This document shows positions 1-11,400 of a stretch of 64,000 bases of DNA, piece by piece. Below the pieces are notes generated by a model that was not told where the DNA came from, ran no database searches, and worked only from the letters and a program-made list of their open reading frames with translations. Position numbers and translations under genes: made by a program. Source of the DNA: Blepharisma stoltei (Eukaryota > Ciliophora > Heterotrichea > Heterotrichida > Blepharismidae); assembly GCA_914767885.1 (NCBI GenBank), contig CAJZBQ010000032.1, positions 248,001 through 312,000 on the forward strand, read 5' to 3'. Each line of letters starts with the position of its first letter. Position 1 is the stretch's first letter.

Positions 1-43
1 TTTTTCTAATGGTTTTGTTCGCTCACGGAGGGGGGGGGGGGAG
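1..43. mobile_element. Right end of a CTCCGTGAG-family MITE/IES
   Basis: The first 43 bases match the inner and terminal part of other family copies (for example 3815-3864): a GTTCGCTCACGGAGG end followed by a G tract and AGTAA. The coding frame of the PAS-family gene resumes directly at the TA at 44-45. The other end lies outside the window. Confidence 0.8.
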
Positions 44-2573
44 TAAGGGAGTTTATTTTATCTGACTATGAGGATTGAAGATATTGCTCAAGCTCAGACT
101 TGATAATAGACAATTTGATCCCTGTATGAACTTCTAGTCAAATAAAAAAATACAATTTTTACGATGAAGTTGATATATTTATTCAACATGGTGAAAGCTT
201 ATTAGATATGATCGATAGTGGAAGTGCATACTCTACTGATGAAGCGAAATTTTTTGGACTAAATAGCTTTGGGTATACATATGAATTTACTCATCAAGCA
301 ATGCTTAATTTGAGAGATTGCGAAGTTGATAGAGTAAAAGGGCTTGGAAGGTATATAACTGCATGGATATTTATAGGCACTGCTCTATTAGGAATATTCA
401 TAGGAGTATTAATAGTGTATGTGATTTATATGAATCATAACTATGATAAATTTTGGGAATTTTTTAAAAAAAATCTACAAGTTTCTTATATAGATCTAAG
501 AATTGTTTGCGTTGAAAGGCTTTGAAAAATACATGGAATTGACTACAAGAGAGATTACTTTGAAGAGGGATCTGAAAGCAAAGATGCAAAAGCAATCAAA
601 TCAAAAATGTATGTTCGATATATTTTAAGGCTTTCTATATTTTTAATTATTGCTTTAACCTATTATCTATACATTAAATGGTGTGGTGAACCAAACAACA
701 CTCTTAACGTGAGCTGGCACTTCTCAGGCGCGTAGGAAAGGAAGGATAGTATTCGTGAATGCATCTCGGCCAGATTTTTTCCTCTTTTGGAAAAGAAATA
801 TCGGGTTAGCCGACAGCAAGCTTTTCCAGATCCAGGATTTTGGCTTAGAGGGATTGGGGTATGAAAGTTGGAAAGTGGTCTCCCACAGAGCTAGCCGTAT
901 GCATTTGAACAATTGGGACTATTACCTAACACCAACCAGAAGTTACGCCCTTGACTTTGGATTTCCATTTTGGTTGAGAGTCAACTAGAAATTCAACGAT
1001 TTGAATTTTACATAGTGGGCAACCTTGGCTGATGTACTGTGTGGCGACGCGACGTACCCAACTATCGGAGAGCGAGTGCACGCCCTAGTCTGACAGGAAA
1101 AACTTTTGTGAGGTCATGCAAGAACTGTAAATTAGGTAAGGGAGCGTTACGGATGAAGATAGTCATTAGAATTACTGCTGGCTTCTCAATAAGTATTAAT
1201 AATATGATATAACTTAACCTATTATATTATCTTGAAATATTATTTGTACGACCAATGCGAAAGTTTTCTCATAAATAGACCAAATCTGCTAATAGATCTC
1301 ATATCAAAAAGAACATTATTATCTCGTATGAGTGTGTTTGCAAGAGATATTTCATCTACAAGCAATATAAAATGGTTTCCAAATACATATGGAGTTGCCA
1401 ATTCGAATTTAGAATTTACTGTAAGTAATGAAAAATTTAAAGCTGCCAATTCACAACTTAGAAACACAAATTTTTTAAGGTTAATTCAAAATGATATGAA
1501 AGCTCAAATATTTGAAGGCTTAGATACCACCGACCCATATTTAAGGCAAGGAACGTATGCAGCTTCTAATATTGCATATATAGATGCAAAATTTGCTTCG
1601 AATCCTATAGATATAAAAGACATCGTATCTTCACACAACGACTATTTCATAACGACTTGTTTTTTTGGCCTATTTTTTTCACCTATTTTTTTTTCACCTA
1701 TTTTTTTTTGCCTATTTTTCTTGGCCTATTTTTCTTGGCCTTTTTTTTTTTGTCCTATTTTTTTTTAGCCTATGTTTTTTTGCCTATTTTTTTTAAGCCT
1801 ATTTTTTTTGGCCTAATTTTTTAGCCTTTTTTTTGGCAATTTTTTAGCTATTTTTTATAATATTTGGGCCTAATACCATACTAATTATTTTAATATAATT
1901 TTTAATGTATTTTAAACGATTTTACCAACAAAAAAATTCACCCTTAATAGACCTCTTACTCGATGAATACTAATTCATTGCTTTTTAAATTTCGAGAATT
2001 TAGATTTAATTAGGAGATATCCACTTAATTTACTCAATATTAATCGCGTAAAGAAATGTTTCCGTTTTTCAATAAAGTTTTAGTTCTCTCAGCAGCTTCA
2101 TGAATAAGCAGGGGCAAAAAAAACCAAAAAAAAATAGGTGAAAAAAAATAGGCTAAAAAAAAATAGGCCAAAAAAAAATAGGCCAAAAAAATAGGTGAGA
2201 AAAAATAGGCCAAAAAAAAAATAGGTCAAAAAAATAGGTCAAAAAAAAAGAGTCGTTATGAAATAGGCGTCGTGTGAAGTAACCAAAAGACATTATTATA
2301 TTGGAAAACTACATATCAATTGAAGTAGCTCTTCAAAGCTCTTTGGGAGTTGAATACGATGCTATTGATCATGGCTCAAAACAAATCATAAACCATGAAT
2401 TAAATTTAATTATATATGTGACCGTAGCTTTCTCATTAGCTTTAGTATTGGTTTTTACATTTTTTTACCTTCCTTTTATTTTTAATGAAAAAAAATCGCT
2501 GATAAAGCTTAAAGTTCTGATGTCAATTGTACCAAATTCCAAGCTGGACTCAAAGGCTGAACTTATAAAATAA
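44..2573 (+). CDS. Gene A: C-terminal part of a PAS-family multi-pass membrane protein (5' end outside window)
   Basis: Translation with TGA as Trp aligns with the C-terminal third of genes B-E. It begins before DYEDWRYCSSSD, continues through NFYDEVDIFIQHG, a membrane helix near 355-430, the RIVCVERLWKIHGIDY motif, YYLYDQCESFLINRP, a conserved RTLLSRMSVFARDI segment, and ends after a last membrane helix (LIIYVTVAFSLALVLVFTFF) with TAA at 2571. The PAS domain and N-terminal membrane part lie upstream of the window. Two insertions interrupt it: a retroposon at 667-1213 and an element with 9-bp target duplication at 1624-2284. Removing each with one target copy keeps the frame. It converges with gene B, 145 bp away. 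Family function is unknown; by analogy PAS proteins sense signals. If the insertions are not removed in the soma this copy would be a pseudogene. Confidence 0.75.
667..1213 (+). mobile_element. GC-rich retroposon inserted in gene A
   Basis: It is flanked by a perfect 12-bp direct repeat TTAACCTATTAT (655-666 and 1214-1225). The body is much richer in GC than its surroundings, starts a few bases before an AAATGG, and ends in an AT-rich tail (AATAATATGATATAAC). Joining the two repeats gives ALTYYIILKYYLYDQCE, which matches gene C residue for residue in length. Target duplication plus 3' tail is typical of non-LTR retroposition. No long reading frame is present, so it is SINE-like or a 5'-truncated copy. 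Confidence 0.75.
1624..2284. mobile_element. AAAATAGGCC-repeat element with 9-bp target duplication, in gene A
   Basis: Flanks carry a direct repeat AAAAGACAT (1615-1623, 2285-2293). Termini are inverted repeats around CTTCACACnACG.CTATTTCATAACGAC. Both arms consist of an irregular array of T(7-9)GGCCTA on the left and its complement on the right, around a non-repetitive centre (about 1860-2100). A related element sits in gene D at 22548-23227. A 9-bp duplication suggests a Mutator-type origin, which is inference. Removal between the repeats keeps the frame; other in-frame TA pairs also exist nearby. Confidence 0.7.
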
Positions 2574-2718
2574 ATTTCCAAGGTTTATTATAATTTCTAC
2601 AATAATACAAATTTAAAGCTTAGCAACATTTCTTCATATAATTTTTAAAGTAATTAAAGAAAGAATAAAAATGTACATTATTTATGGTGTATATAGCAAA
2701 ATTAATTAGAAAGTTGTG

Positions 2719-5700
2719 CTACATCCCTTGGTCTTTTTTTAAGTAAACAATTGTCATTAAAGTTCTCAATTTTTTGATAACTTCTAATTCATCTCTTAGA
2801 AAAGGAAGATAATATACAAAAAACAAAAGAAAAAGCACGACAGAATAAATTTCAGTTACGTAAATCAAGGTATCTAGCTCATCATATATGGCATCTTTTG
2901 AATCTTGATTAGCTTGATCATATTCATTCCCAATCATATCCTGCAAAATCGTGCTGCCCGACCCTTCTTTAGCTCGGCTATCCCGAGGTCTCCCGATGCT
3001 GGGATGGGAGTTGGTCCTACCAACATTTGTTGGTAAAACCGCCTTCCCTGATGGAAAATCTAAAATATCGAGTGAATTGTGGTGGGGAGTTGGTTTTACC
3101 AACAAATGTTCGTAACATCAACTCCCCTTCCGATTTCGGGACACTCAGGATAGCCGAGTAAAAGAGGCTCGGACTATATAATTGCCGATGAAATCTGATC
3201 TTTCTCAATCAGCGACTTTTATTTGGCTGCCAATATAATATGACTCTAGAATAATGAAATTTAGCCCAGATAAAGTTCCATACTTTAGAAAATTTTGTTT
3301 ATTATTTGTTTTTTCAAATATTATTGCTTTTAAGCTTGCTGACATCAAATTTTTATAATCATTATTTCGCAGCTCAAAATCTTTTGTTTTTAAATCTTTT
3401 ATAGTTTCGTTTAAGCTTAAAGCAGGATTTTTAAAATCGTATGAATTCGGATAATATTTTAATGTTCTTGGGTTATTTACATCTCTTGCTCAATATCCCA
3501 TTCTTGATATTCAAGCTTTAGTGTATACGAAATAGCTAACCCCCCCTCCGTGAGTGAATAAAAAAAATTTTGTTGACTCACGGGGGTTAATTTTTTTTTT
3601 TAAAAAATATTTATATATAAATTTTATAGAAAAATCCTAATTCGCGAAAACTGAAAAGCAAATATTAATTTAATTTATAAAATTTGTGTTTTAAAAAGCA
3701 ATTTGTTTGAGATTTCATTATAAAAATTATCACTTATATATCAAAATTTTTTTCCATAAACAATTTTTGTATTAAAAAAATTTTTGTTCGCTCACGGAGT
3801 GTGGGTTTTTGGGCAAAAAATAGGGATTTTTCTAATGGTTTTGTTCACTCACGGAGGGGGGGAGTAAGAAGAGCCGGACGATGTTTCATATCAGTTTCGC
3901 ATTTATCATACAAATAAAAATAAATTAAAAAATAAAATGACAAAGAGATCATAACAAAAGCAAGCAGCCTTTTTGTGTATTTATATAAAATCCTTGATCT
4001 AATAACTCGGATTGTATTTTTATTAAGCTTTGGCTGTATATCTGTAGGAGGTATATCTAAAACTCCAAAAGTAGTTGCCAGTCTTTCTATTGCTGAGTCT
4101 TTTAAAATCCCATAAGAGTTTACAGTAATTCTTCTTATATGGTATCAAAACTCATCATATTGCTTTTGAATAGAAAATGCGAAATATAAAATAACTCCAG
4201 CACAACATACAATAATAAATATACCAAGTATTAATAAAGCATGTATGCTGAAGCTCGCCGAAATAATCTTATCAACTTCACAGTTTTCTAGATCTTTTAA
4301 AGAATTGCTTATATACTCATATGTAAATGTCAAACTGTTTATAACTAGAAAACTTAAATCAGGATGATAATCTGAGTTTGTATTAATTGCATCTATAAAG
4401 CTATATCCCTAAATAAAAAATACATGCGCAATAAATTCTCCAATTGTGTCATAAAGATTAAGATTTTTCATATAAGGAGTCTTAGTATTAAAAAATCACA
4501 TAGGAATAAGATTTTCTTTAACAATTTTTGAACTGGAGCAGTAACTTCAATAATCGTAATCCGATAAAATTGTGCTTTTTAAATCTGCTAAATAACCAAT
4601 TTCGTTAGTAAATAAAGGCAAGTCGCGAGAAATGTTATATCTTTTATCCGCAACTTCGGCATCCAAAGTGCGCACAAGCTCAGAGTAAGAGCTTATTTGA
4701 AATAAAATTTCACCTAAATGTCCAATAGTTCCTAAAGAAACTTCGTGCGAAACTGTTCCTTCAACCACGAGAAGTATTGAAACATTTGTAATAATCATAG
4801 CAATAATGGAAAAAAATACCACATATTTGAATACCTTTAAGGAATTTTCTGTGCCTTTTGAAAAATTTTTGGAAATTTCTTTACCTTTAGAGCTTGAAGA
4901 AACACTTAATAACTGATTTCGAGATCCTGACAAGACTATATCACCTCCATCATCAGCGTCTTCCTTATCATTTGAGCTATGAATTTTTATTGAATTTTTT
5001 CTGTGATATTTATTGTCTTCCTCCGCTTTAAAATCACGTATTACTTTTTCTCTCATTGCTAGCATGTCTTTTGGGATATTAGTTCCTTCATTATATGAAA
5101 TGCTTGACATTCGCTGATATGAGAAGCCTTTTCTGACCAGCTCAATTTCATCGCTGTCATGAAAAATCGCTATAAGATGAAGCTTAGAAGACTTAAAAGT
5201 GATATCAATAATGTAAAATATCAGCATTCTACCATTAAATAAGCTGAAATGAGGCTCGTTATGTGATCATTTTGAAACTTGAGGTAAATAATCTAAGATG
5301 CATGCTCCTTTGTGAATTGTTTTTTTATTGGAATTAAATAGCCCAGGCACCAATATAGAGTAGCTTAAAATATTCATTTCATCTGATAGTAAAATCACTT
5401 GTCTTGATGAATTCGATGGCAAAAGTAAAACCAGCACATAAGCATCATCATTTGCCGTAGTCAGCGTAGCACTGATTTTACATTCCAATAAAAATCCTTG
5501 ATAATCTTGAATGAAAAATTTCTCGGGAAGTGGAATCGCTGTAGTTGAGCAAGAGTCATAAAATTGTTTCATATATTCAGTATGATGCAAGTTGTAAGGC
5601 CAAGGAATAAAGTCCATAAAATTATATTCAGTTCTGCTATAGCTTGGGATCCCTAAAAATTGTTTCGTTTTGTCATTCATAGAAGTTATGCAACCAAATG

Positions 5701-7824
5701 AATTTCTATTTAGAGAAATCAAAAAAACGCAAGTGTAAGGCCCGAAAATATCGATTTTATAATAATCATTTACTGTATCCATAATATGGAGAGCATTTTT
5801 TTTTCGATTTATTATCATAGCTTCCTCATAATCGCCAAGCAGATTATCTAAGAAACTGCTGTAAAAATCAAATACTTCAAAATTACGGTATTTCCCTATA
5901 AGTGAGCTATAAAGGGAAGTTATTTTTTCTGTGTTATCAGATATTTTTTTTACTAAATCCATCAACTTATTGAAATCAGGATGTCTTGAAGCGATTTCAT
6001 CCCATAAAACCAAAAACATATAGCATAGCTCTTTATCAAAAGACTTAACATTTCCAAAATCAATTATAGAAACTTCCTTGGAGTGGCGCTGCAAGCGCAG
6101 GCCACTCCATGCGGAATTCATGGGTTGGTCGAACCAACACACAGTTTTGGTTCGACCAACTCCTATGTTGGCTAAACCAACACAGGAATTCCACATGGAG
6201 TGGCCTGCGCTTGCAGCGCCACTCCAAGAAAAGAAGTATAAATACTGAATATATCTCATGTCAGATAAATTTTCTTTCTTAATAATTTTGTCGATTCTCC
6301 ATTTCTGGATGCCTCCTTCTATCGTTGGGTAGAATTCTTTAATTTTTAGCAGCTTTACTCTTCCCAGCCTTACATCTTTAAGAGTGCGTAAACAAAAATT
6401 TGTCTCTCATATTCCAAATAAATCTGTTTTCTTGATAGTAAAGTCCTTTTGAAAATCTGAAAACATCTCAAAAATTGCATCTCTATTGCTTTCTTCATAA
6501 TTTATTAATAATTTTCTTATTTTCAGTTCAAAGTGTCATTGATATTTCATGCGAAAATCGATATGGGCAGAATTTCAGTCAACCCTCCTCACAACCAAAA
6601 GCATAATAATTGGTTGCAAAAAAAGAAAAAAAATCACAGTTATAGAAGCATCATCTGCGAACTTGGCAAAAATAAATGATAAAGAAGTCACCCCTAAAGT
6701 GCAAAGCTTGCATGATTGAATTGAGTTTTCTAAAGGATCATAATAGGGTAAAGTTGAGATAAATAAATAAGTTACTAAAATTGAAATTAAAACTTGGAAA
6801 ATTTGTAAATAAATCGCTGTGTCTGTGCTGAAAGAGTAATAAATAGCACACATGAGTGCGTAAACAAAAATTAAAAAAACATCTAGATCAGATTTAGACC
6901 TAGCTTTAAAATTTTTATGTGAATTTGAATGATTAACATCGGCAGTGAATAATTCGTAGCCATAAACAAAAACCAATAGAAGTATAAAATATGAGATACT
7001 TAAAAATACTCCAAAACCTCCTAAATCAGCTGTTTTTTCGGCTCCATATCAAATGACCGTGGATTTTTGACAGTATATATTTCATCGAAATCCATTTTGG
7101 TCGAAAATTTTTGATAGTGCGGACATTTGGCAGAAAATTAATGGTTTTTTTTTCGGTCAAATGTCTCACTATCAAAAATTTTCGATCAATTTTCGGCCAA
7201 AAATTTTTCGGTGAAATGGACACTATCAAAAGGCAAAGCCATTTAGCCTGCACCTGTTTTTTCTTCATGTGAGTCACTTCCATATTTTGTTTTTTTAGGT
7301 TGAATATTTACTGAATATTTAAAGGTTTCGATCAAAATCATCATTAGAGGTATAAAAATCAAGCTTGTTAGTGGATATATGATTTTTCTAGAAAAAATGA
7401 CTATGTACTTTGGAGTATTTTTCCAGTAGAGCTTTAAAACTCCTAGCAGAAATATACTCAAAAATACATAAGATAGAAGAGAAAAAGCTCCGTAAAAGCA
7501 AATATTGAAAATCCCTATTCAGTCACAAAAACTTTCGATGTTGAAATACCCTAGAAATTCTCAAAAATATTTATAATTATCTCAATTGGATATTTTCATA
7601 TCAGAATATCAGCATAAAGAATTCATTTGGAGAGAAATAATTATATTGATAATTAATTCAATAATAATTTGCCCCTTTCTGCTGAAATTTTGTCTATGCT
7701 TTGCGCTGAAAATCGTTCCAAAATAATTGTAAAGTTGAAATATTTTGTTTTCAAAAGATGATTCATTTTGAGAAAATTCATGCGCTGAATTCTCGCTTAT
7801 GAGAAATTCGTTTTTCTCAAACAT
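2719..7824 (-). CDS. Gene B: PAS-domain multi-pass membrane protein
   Basis: The reading frame starts at the ATG of MFEKNEFLISENS (7824) and ends with TAG at 2719-2721. After removal of four IESs and one 15-nt intron the remaining length is a whole number of codons, about 1383 aa, like C, D and E. The N-terminal third has about eight hydrophobic helices, including TLPYYDPLENSIQSCK (family motif LPYYNPxEN). A PAS-like region follows (NRNSFGCITSMNDKTKQFLG to RQVILLSDEMNILSYS), then a polar, Ser-rich linker, a helix pair around an extracytoplasmic-type region (VVFFSIIAMIITNVSILLVV), the YCSSSKI Cys motif, and further helices to the C terminus. TGA encodes Trp at many conserved positions. It diverges from gene C across 588 bp. 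The family resembles TmcB/TmcC-type PAS membrane proteins of protists; this assignment rests on recall only. Confidence 0.8.
2939..3178. mobile_element. Cruciform IES of the GGGGAGTTGG family in gene B
   Basis: Inverted ends (AGCTCGGCTATCCCGAGG versus ACTCGGCTATCCTGAG on the other strand) enclose smaller hairpins built on AGTTGGT...ACCAAC and AACAAATGTTCGTAA. The same inner modules occur at 47505-47735 and, weakly, at 32255-32452. TA pairing at 2937-2938 and 3177-3178 keeps the frame of gene B and gives a protein of family length. The exact junction is uncertain because several TAs fit. Confidence 0.6.
3537..3864. mobile_element. CTCCGTGAG-family MITE/IES in gene B
   Basis: It is bounded by TTA/TA, with C-rich then CTCCGTGAGTGAA ends in inverted orientation and the typical A/T-rich core. 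Excising from the TA at 3537 to the TA at 3865 joins MKHRPALL to SYFVYTKAW in frame. Confidence 0.85.
4409..4423 (-). other. 15-nt intron in gene B
   Basis: On the minus strand GTATTTTTTATTTAG interrupts the frame with an in-frame TAG. Removing exactly 15 nt joins IGEFIAH to GYSFIDA. Gene C has a 15-nt intron at the homologous site (12054-12068). GT-AG 15-nt introns are a heterotrich hallmark. Confidence 0.85.
6065..6238. mobile_element. 174-bp cruciform IES in gene B
   Basis: Ends read TATAGAAACTTCCTTGGAGT and, inverted, TATACTTCTTTTCTTGGAGT, continuing as nearly perfect complementary arms with internal hairpins on GGTTGGTCGAACCAAC and GGTTCGACCAAC. Joining the TAs gives QYLIDFGNVKSFDKELC, the same length as EYLDELNRVKAYNLSLC in gene E. 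A second 174-bp IES with TATAGAGGTTTCCT ends lies in gene D at 15672. Confidence 0.85.
7047..7243. mobile_element. Fold-back IES in gene B
   Basis: A nearly complete palindrome: an outer arm around GACAGTATATATTTCATCG and an inner arm TCGAAAATTTTTGATAGTG with its complement. TA-to-TA excision is in frame and leaves HEEKTGAGYGAEKTADLGG. A 10-bp direct repeat CTGTTTTTTC also flanks the site and gives an equally open frame, so the boundary is not fully settled. Confidence 0.7.
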
Positions 7825-8412
7825 ATTTATATATATGGAATAAGTTTTAAGCCCATGGGTTTTTTATATAAATATTTTTTTTAGAACTATACTTGTGAAA
7901 AATTAACAGTAATCAATATAATAAATATGAATTCTTGATGCTTTTCAAGCCTAGTAAGTTTACATTTTCCATCATTAATGATTAATAAATTAATATTAAT
8001 AGGGATTCAGCTAAATAATTGAAGAAACAGAGTTAAAGATAAATAATTATAGACTTAGAGAGAAAGCTTATTTAATCTGATGTATATACTCAAAAAAAAA
8101 TAAAAAATCCAAATATTTTATTAAATTTTTATAAATAAAAACACAGCTAGAGTAAAATTATTGGGTCTAAGTTTTCCTCTACATAGCTTTAATATAATAG
8201 TATTTCAATTTTGGCATAATTGCTTATATTTTCATAAATTTAAAAAATATTTTTTTCAATCAGTCTTAAATAAATATATCGAAAATCCTTTAACTGAACA
8301 ATGATAAATAATTTGAGGTCTATTGTGCAAATAAAGGCAAAATACTATAATTTAACCATGAATTTTAACTTTTCAATCGAATCGGTTTGCTAATATAAAA
8401 AATATAAGAAAA
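7825..8412. other. Divergent intergenic region between genes B and C
   Basis: 588 bp of AT-rich sequence between two divergent start codons. No repeat family member, RNA gene or clear motif was seen. It presumably contains both promoters. Confidence 0.5.
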
Positions 8413-11400
8413 ATGTATGCAAGCTCGAACTTTAATTTGTTCGAAAACAGGGATATGCTTGAAGTAAATGTAAGTCAAGGCTTTTTTAAGCCTTGAGAAT
8501 TATTTTTATTTGAAATTTTTGAAAAGATTTTCCATCTAAAATACAATGAAAAAGTAAAATTCCGTCAGCAAATTATCACAGAAATTTTTACCAATACTTT
8601 GATGAGTCTACAGATGATTTCTCTTGCTTGATACGCTACTATGGATATATCAGAGTGAGACTATTATTATGGGTTTTGAAAATTGGTTGGATACTTAAAC
8701 TTTGTTAGTTTTTGTGACTCATTGCAGATTATTGAGTTATGCCTATACTTACAAATTTTTCTAATAGGGTTTTGCATGGCTAACTTTTTACTTATTTTAA
8801 TCTATAGGATTTTTAAGAAAATTTATCATCCTACAGCTTATTTTATTTTGAGAAAAGTAGCTGAATTTTTATCTACTATATTTTATATCCCTTGCACTTT
8901 AACATTAAGTTTACTATTCAAATATTCAATATTAGACTATCCTTTAATTGAAGAGTTTTCTGGTAAGCACGATGCAGTGAAAATCAATTTGGGACCTGCT
9001 GGAGCATTTTTGAGTCTTATTTTGATGGGATTTTTATATCTAATGGCTTTAATTTACACTTTATTTTCAGCTGATATTAGACATTTTTACGTAACCAAAA
9101 ATTTTGTTTCCAAGTCAAATTCGACAGCAGATTTGTATCTTGTGTCGTTTATCACAGCTGAATGCTGACTTTTTGTTTTATTTGGCTATAATTCTACTCT
9201 ATATTATCAAACAGCTCTAGCTTGCTTCTCGATAGGTATTTTTTTATCAATATTTTATTCCTTACCTTATTATAACCCTCTTGAAAATGGCATAAAAGCC
9301 TTTAACATTTTAAGCCTTGCAATTGCGTCAATAATTTTTTTATTTGGAAGAATGATTGACAATTCCTTAATTATTATCCTACTCAATATATTTTTGCAAC
9401 CTTTATTATGCTACTTTACAATTAGAGGAGCAAAAATTAATTTTTTTCATCTAAAATTAAAAGGAGGGATTCCGAAAAATCAATATGATTTTGAAAGGAT
9501 TTCTAGACATATTTTATGCCAACGAAAGCAAGATAATCCTTCGCAAGTTATTGATTATTTTACAAAGTGTTCCAAAGATAAGAATTTTAAAAAAGATAGA
9601 TTGTTTGTGGTATGAGAGGTAAACTTTTGCCTTTATATAATGGAAGATGAAAGATTAGCAAGAATTAAATTAATACAGATTTTATCAGAATTACCAAGTG
9701 CAGAAGGGATGGTTCAGTCCTGAAGAGCTGTAAAGCATGTTGATGAAATAAGCTCAGATTTATTTACTGATGTAATTTATTTATCTTATTTAACCGATTT
9801 ATATAGAGTAAAACGGCAAGATGAAGAATTATGCTATTCTTTACTAGATTTGTGATCAGAGATTTCGTCTAAAAGCCCAAGATTTTTTAAGCTTCACCAT
9901 TTAGTGATAATGATTTCTGACTATATTTCAGATATAAAGAAGGTTTATGATGTTTTAGTAACAAAGCACAAACATGCTCAAATATTTGATCAATATATTT
10001 CATTTCTCGAAAATATTCTGCTCAGGATTAATTAGTATTAATTTATTATTTAAATAGCTATTTTCCTGTAAAATTATATATATTAATTTTTATATGATCG
10101 AATAATTCAATTTAACTTTTATATTTTAGGCGACTCCGATTATGCTAATATTATAAACTCTCGTAAGATCGGCCTACAGAACGCTGCTAATTCTAGGGGT
10201 GGAGATGAAAACTTGTTAAATCCCTATAGTGACAAAAATGGAATTTTTTTAATCTCAGTTAACCAAGAGTCGTTTGGATTAATATCATATATCAACGAAA
10301 AAGCTGCACAAATTTTAAGGGTTTCAACAACTGATGTTATCGGCGCTCCATTTTATCAATTTGTTCCTTATCCTTATTCAATAGGCCATGACTGGTTCCT
10401 CAAAGAATATTTTCAAAATTGTTCGAGGCCTGAAATAATTAAGCGTAATTGAATGTTTTTACAAAATCAGATGGGATACTTACTCCTCCCTCAGTGAGTG
10501 AACAAAAAAACTTGTTCGCTCACGGAGGGGGGTTAATTTTTTTTTAAAAAATTTATATATAAAAATTTTATAGAATTTTTTTTTTCAAAATTTAAAAAAA
10601 TCCTAATTTGAAAAAATTGGAAAGCAAATATTAATTTAATCTGTAAAAAATGTTTAAAATGCAATTTGTTTTAAATTAAATAGATTTCATTATACTAATT
10701 ATCACTTATATATAAAAATTTTCTATTTAAAAAAATTTTGTTCACTTGCGTAGTGTGGGTTTTTGGGCAAAAGAACAAGGATTTTTCTAATGGTTTTGTT
10801 CGTTCACGGAAGGGAGGAGTTAGTGGAATGCAAATTTATTATAAGAATCACAGCATTAAGTAATTGCGCATATATATTAGTGTCAATAAAATCAAGAGAC
10901 ACAACTAGGCAAATTGCAATGCTATCAAGTGATGGAATTATTTATAATTACAGTGTATTATTTCCTCATTATATAGGAGCAGGAAACCAAAATATCAGAT
11001 GAATGCACCTAACTAGTTTTATGCCGAGAATGTATATATCAGAAATGCGAGTATGTGAGCCATATATTATTAATTTAGGAGGCCAAGAATTAGCATTTGC
11101 GCATAGAACGATTCAGTTGAGAACAGCATTAATCCATGTATTAGTTGTGATAAATGACGATAAAGAAATTCAGTTGTGAAAAGAAAGAAGAGATACAGAT
11201 CAAATTGAGTATTTTGGAACAGGCGATATTACTGACGAAGAAATTCGGATTCATGAGAGTATGAATTTTTCAATAACTCCCCCTTGATTTGTTAGCAAAA
11301 TTTTTAGCTTATAATTTAATATTTTTTAAAATAAACTAACCCCTGCTAATTAGCAGCAAAAATTTTTGCTTGCCATATCAGGGAGGAGTAAGTAGAATCA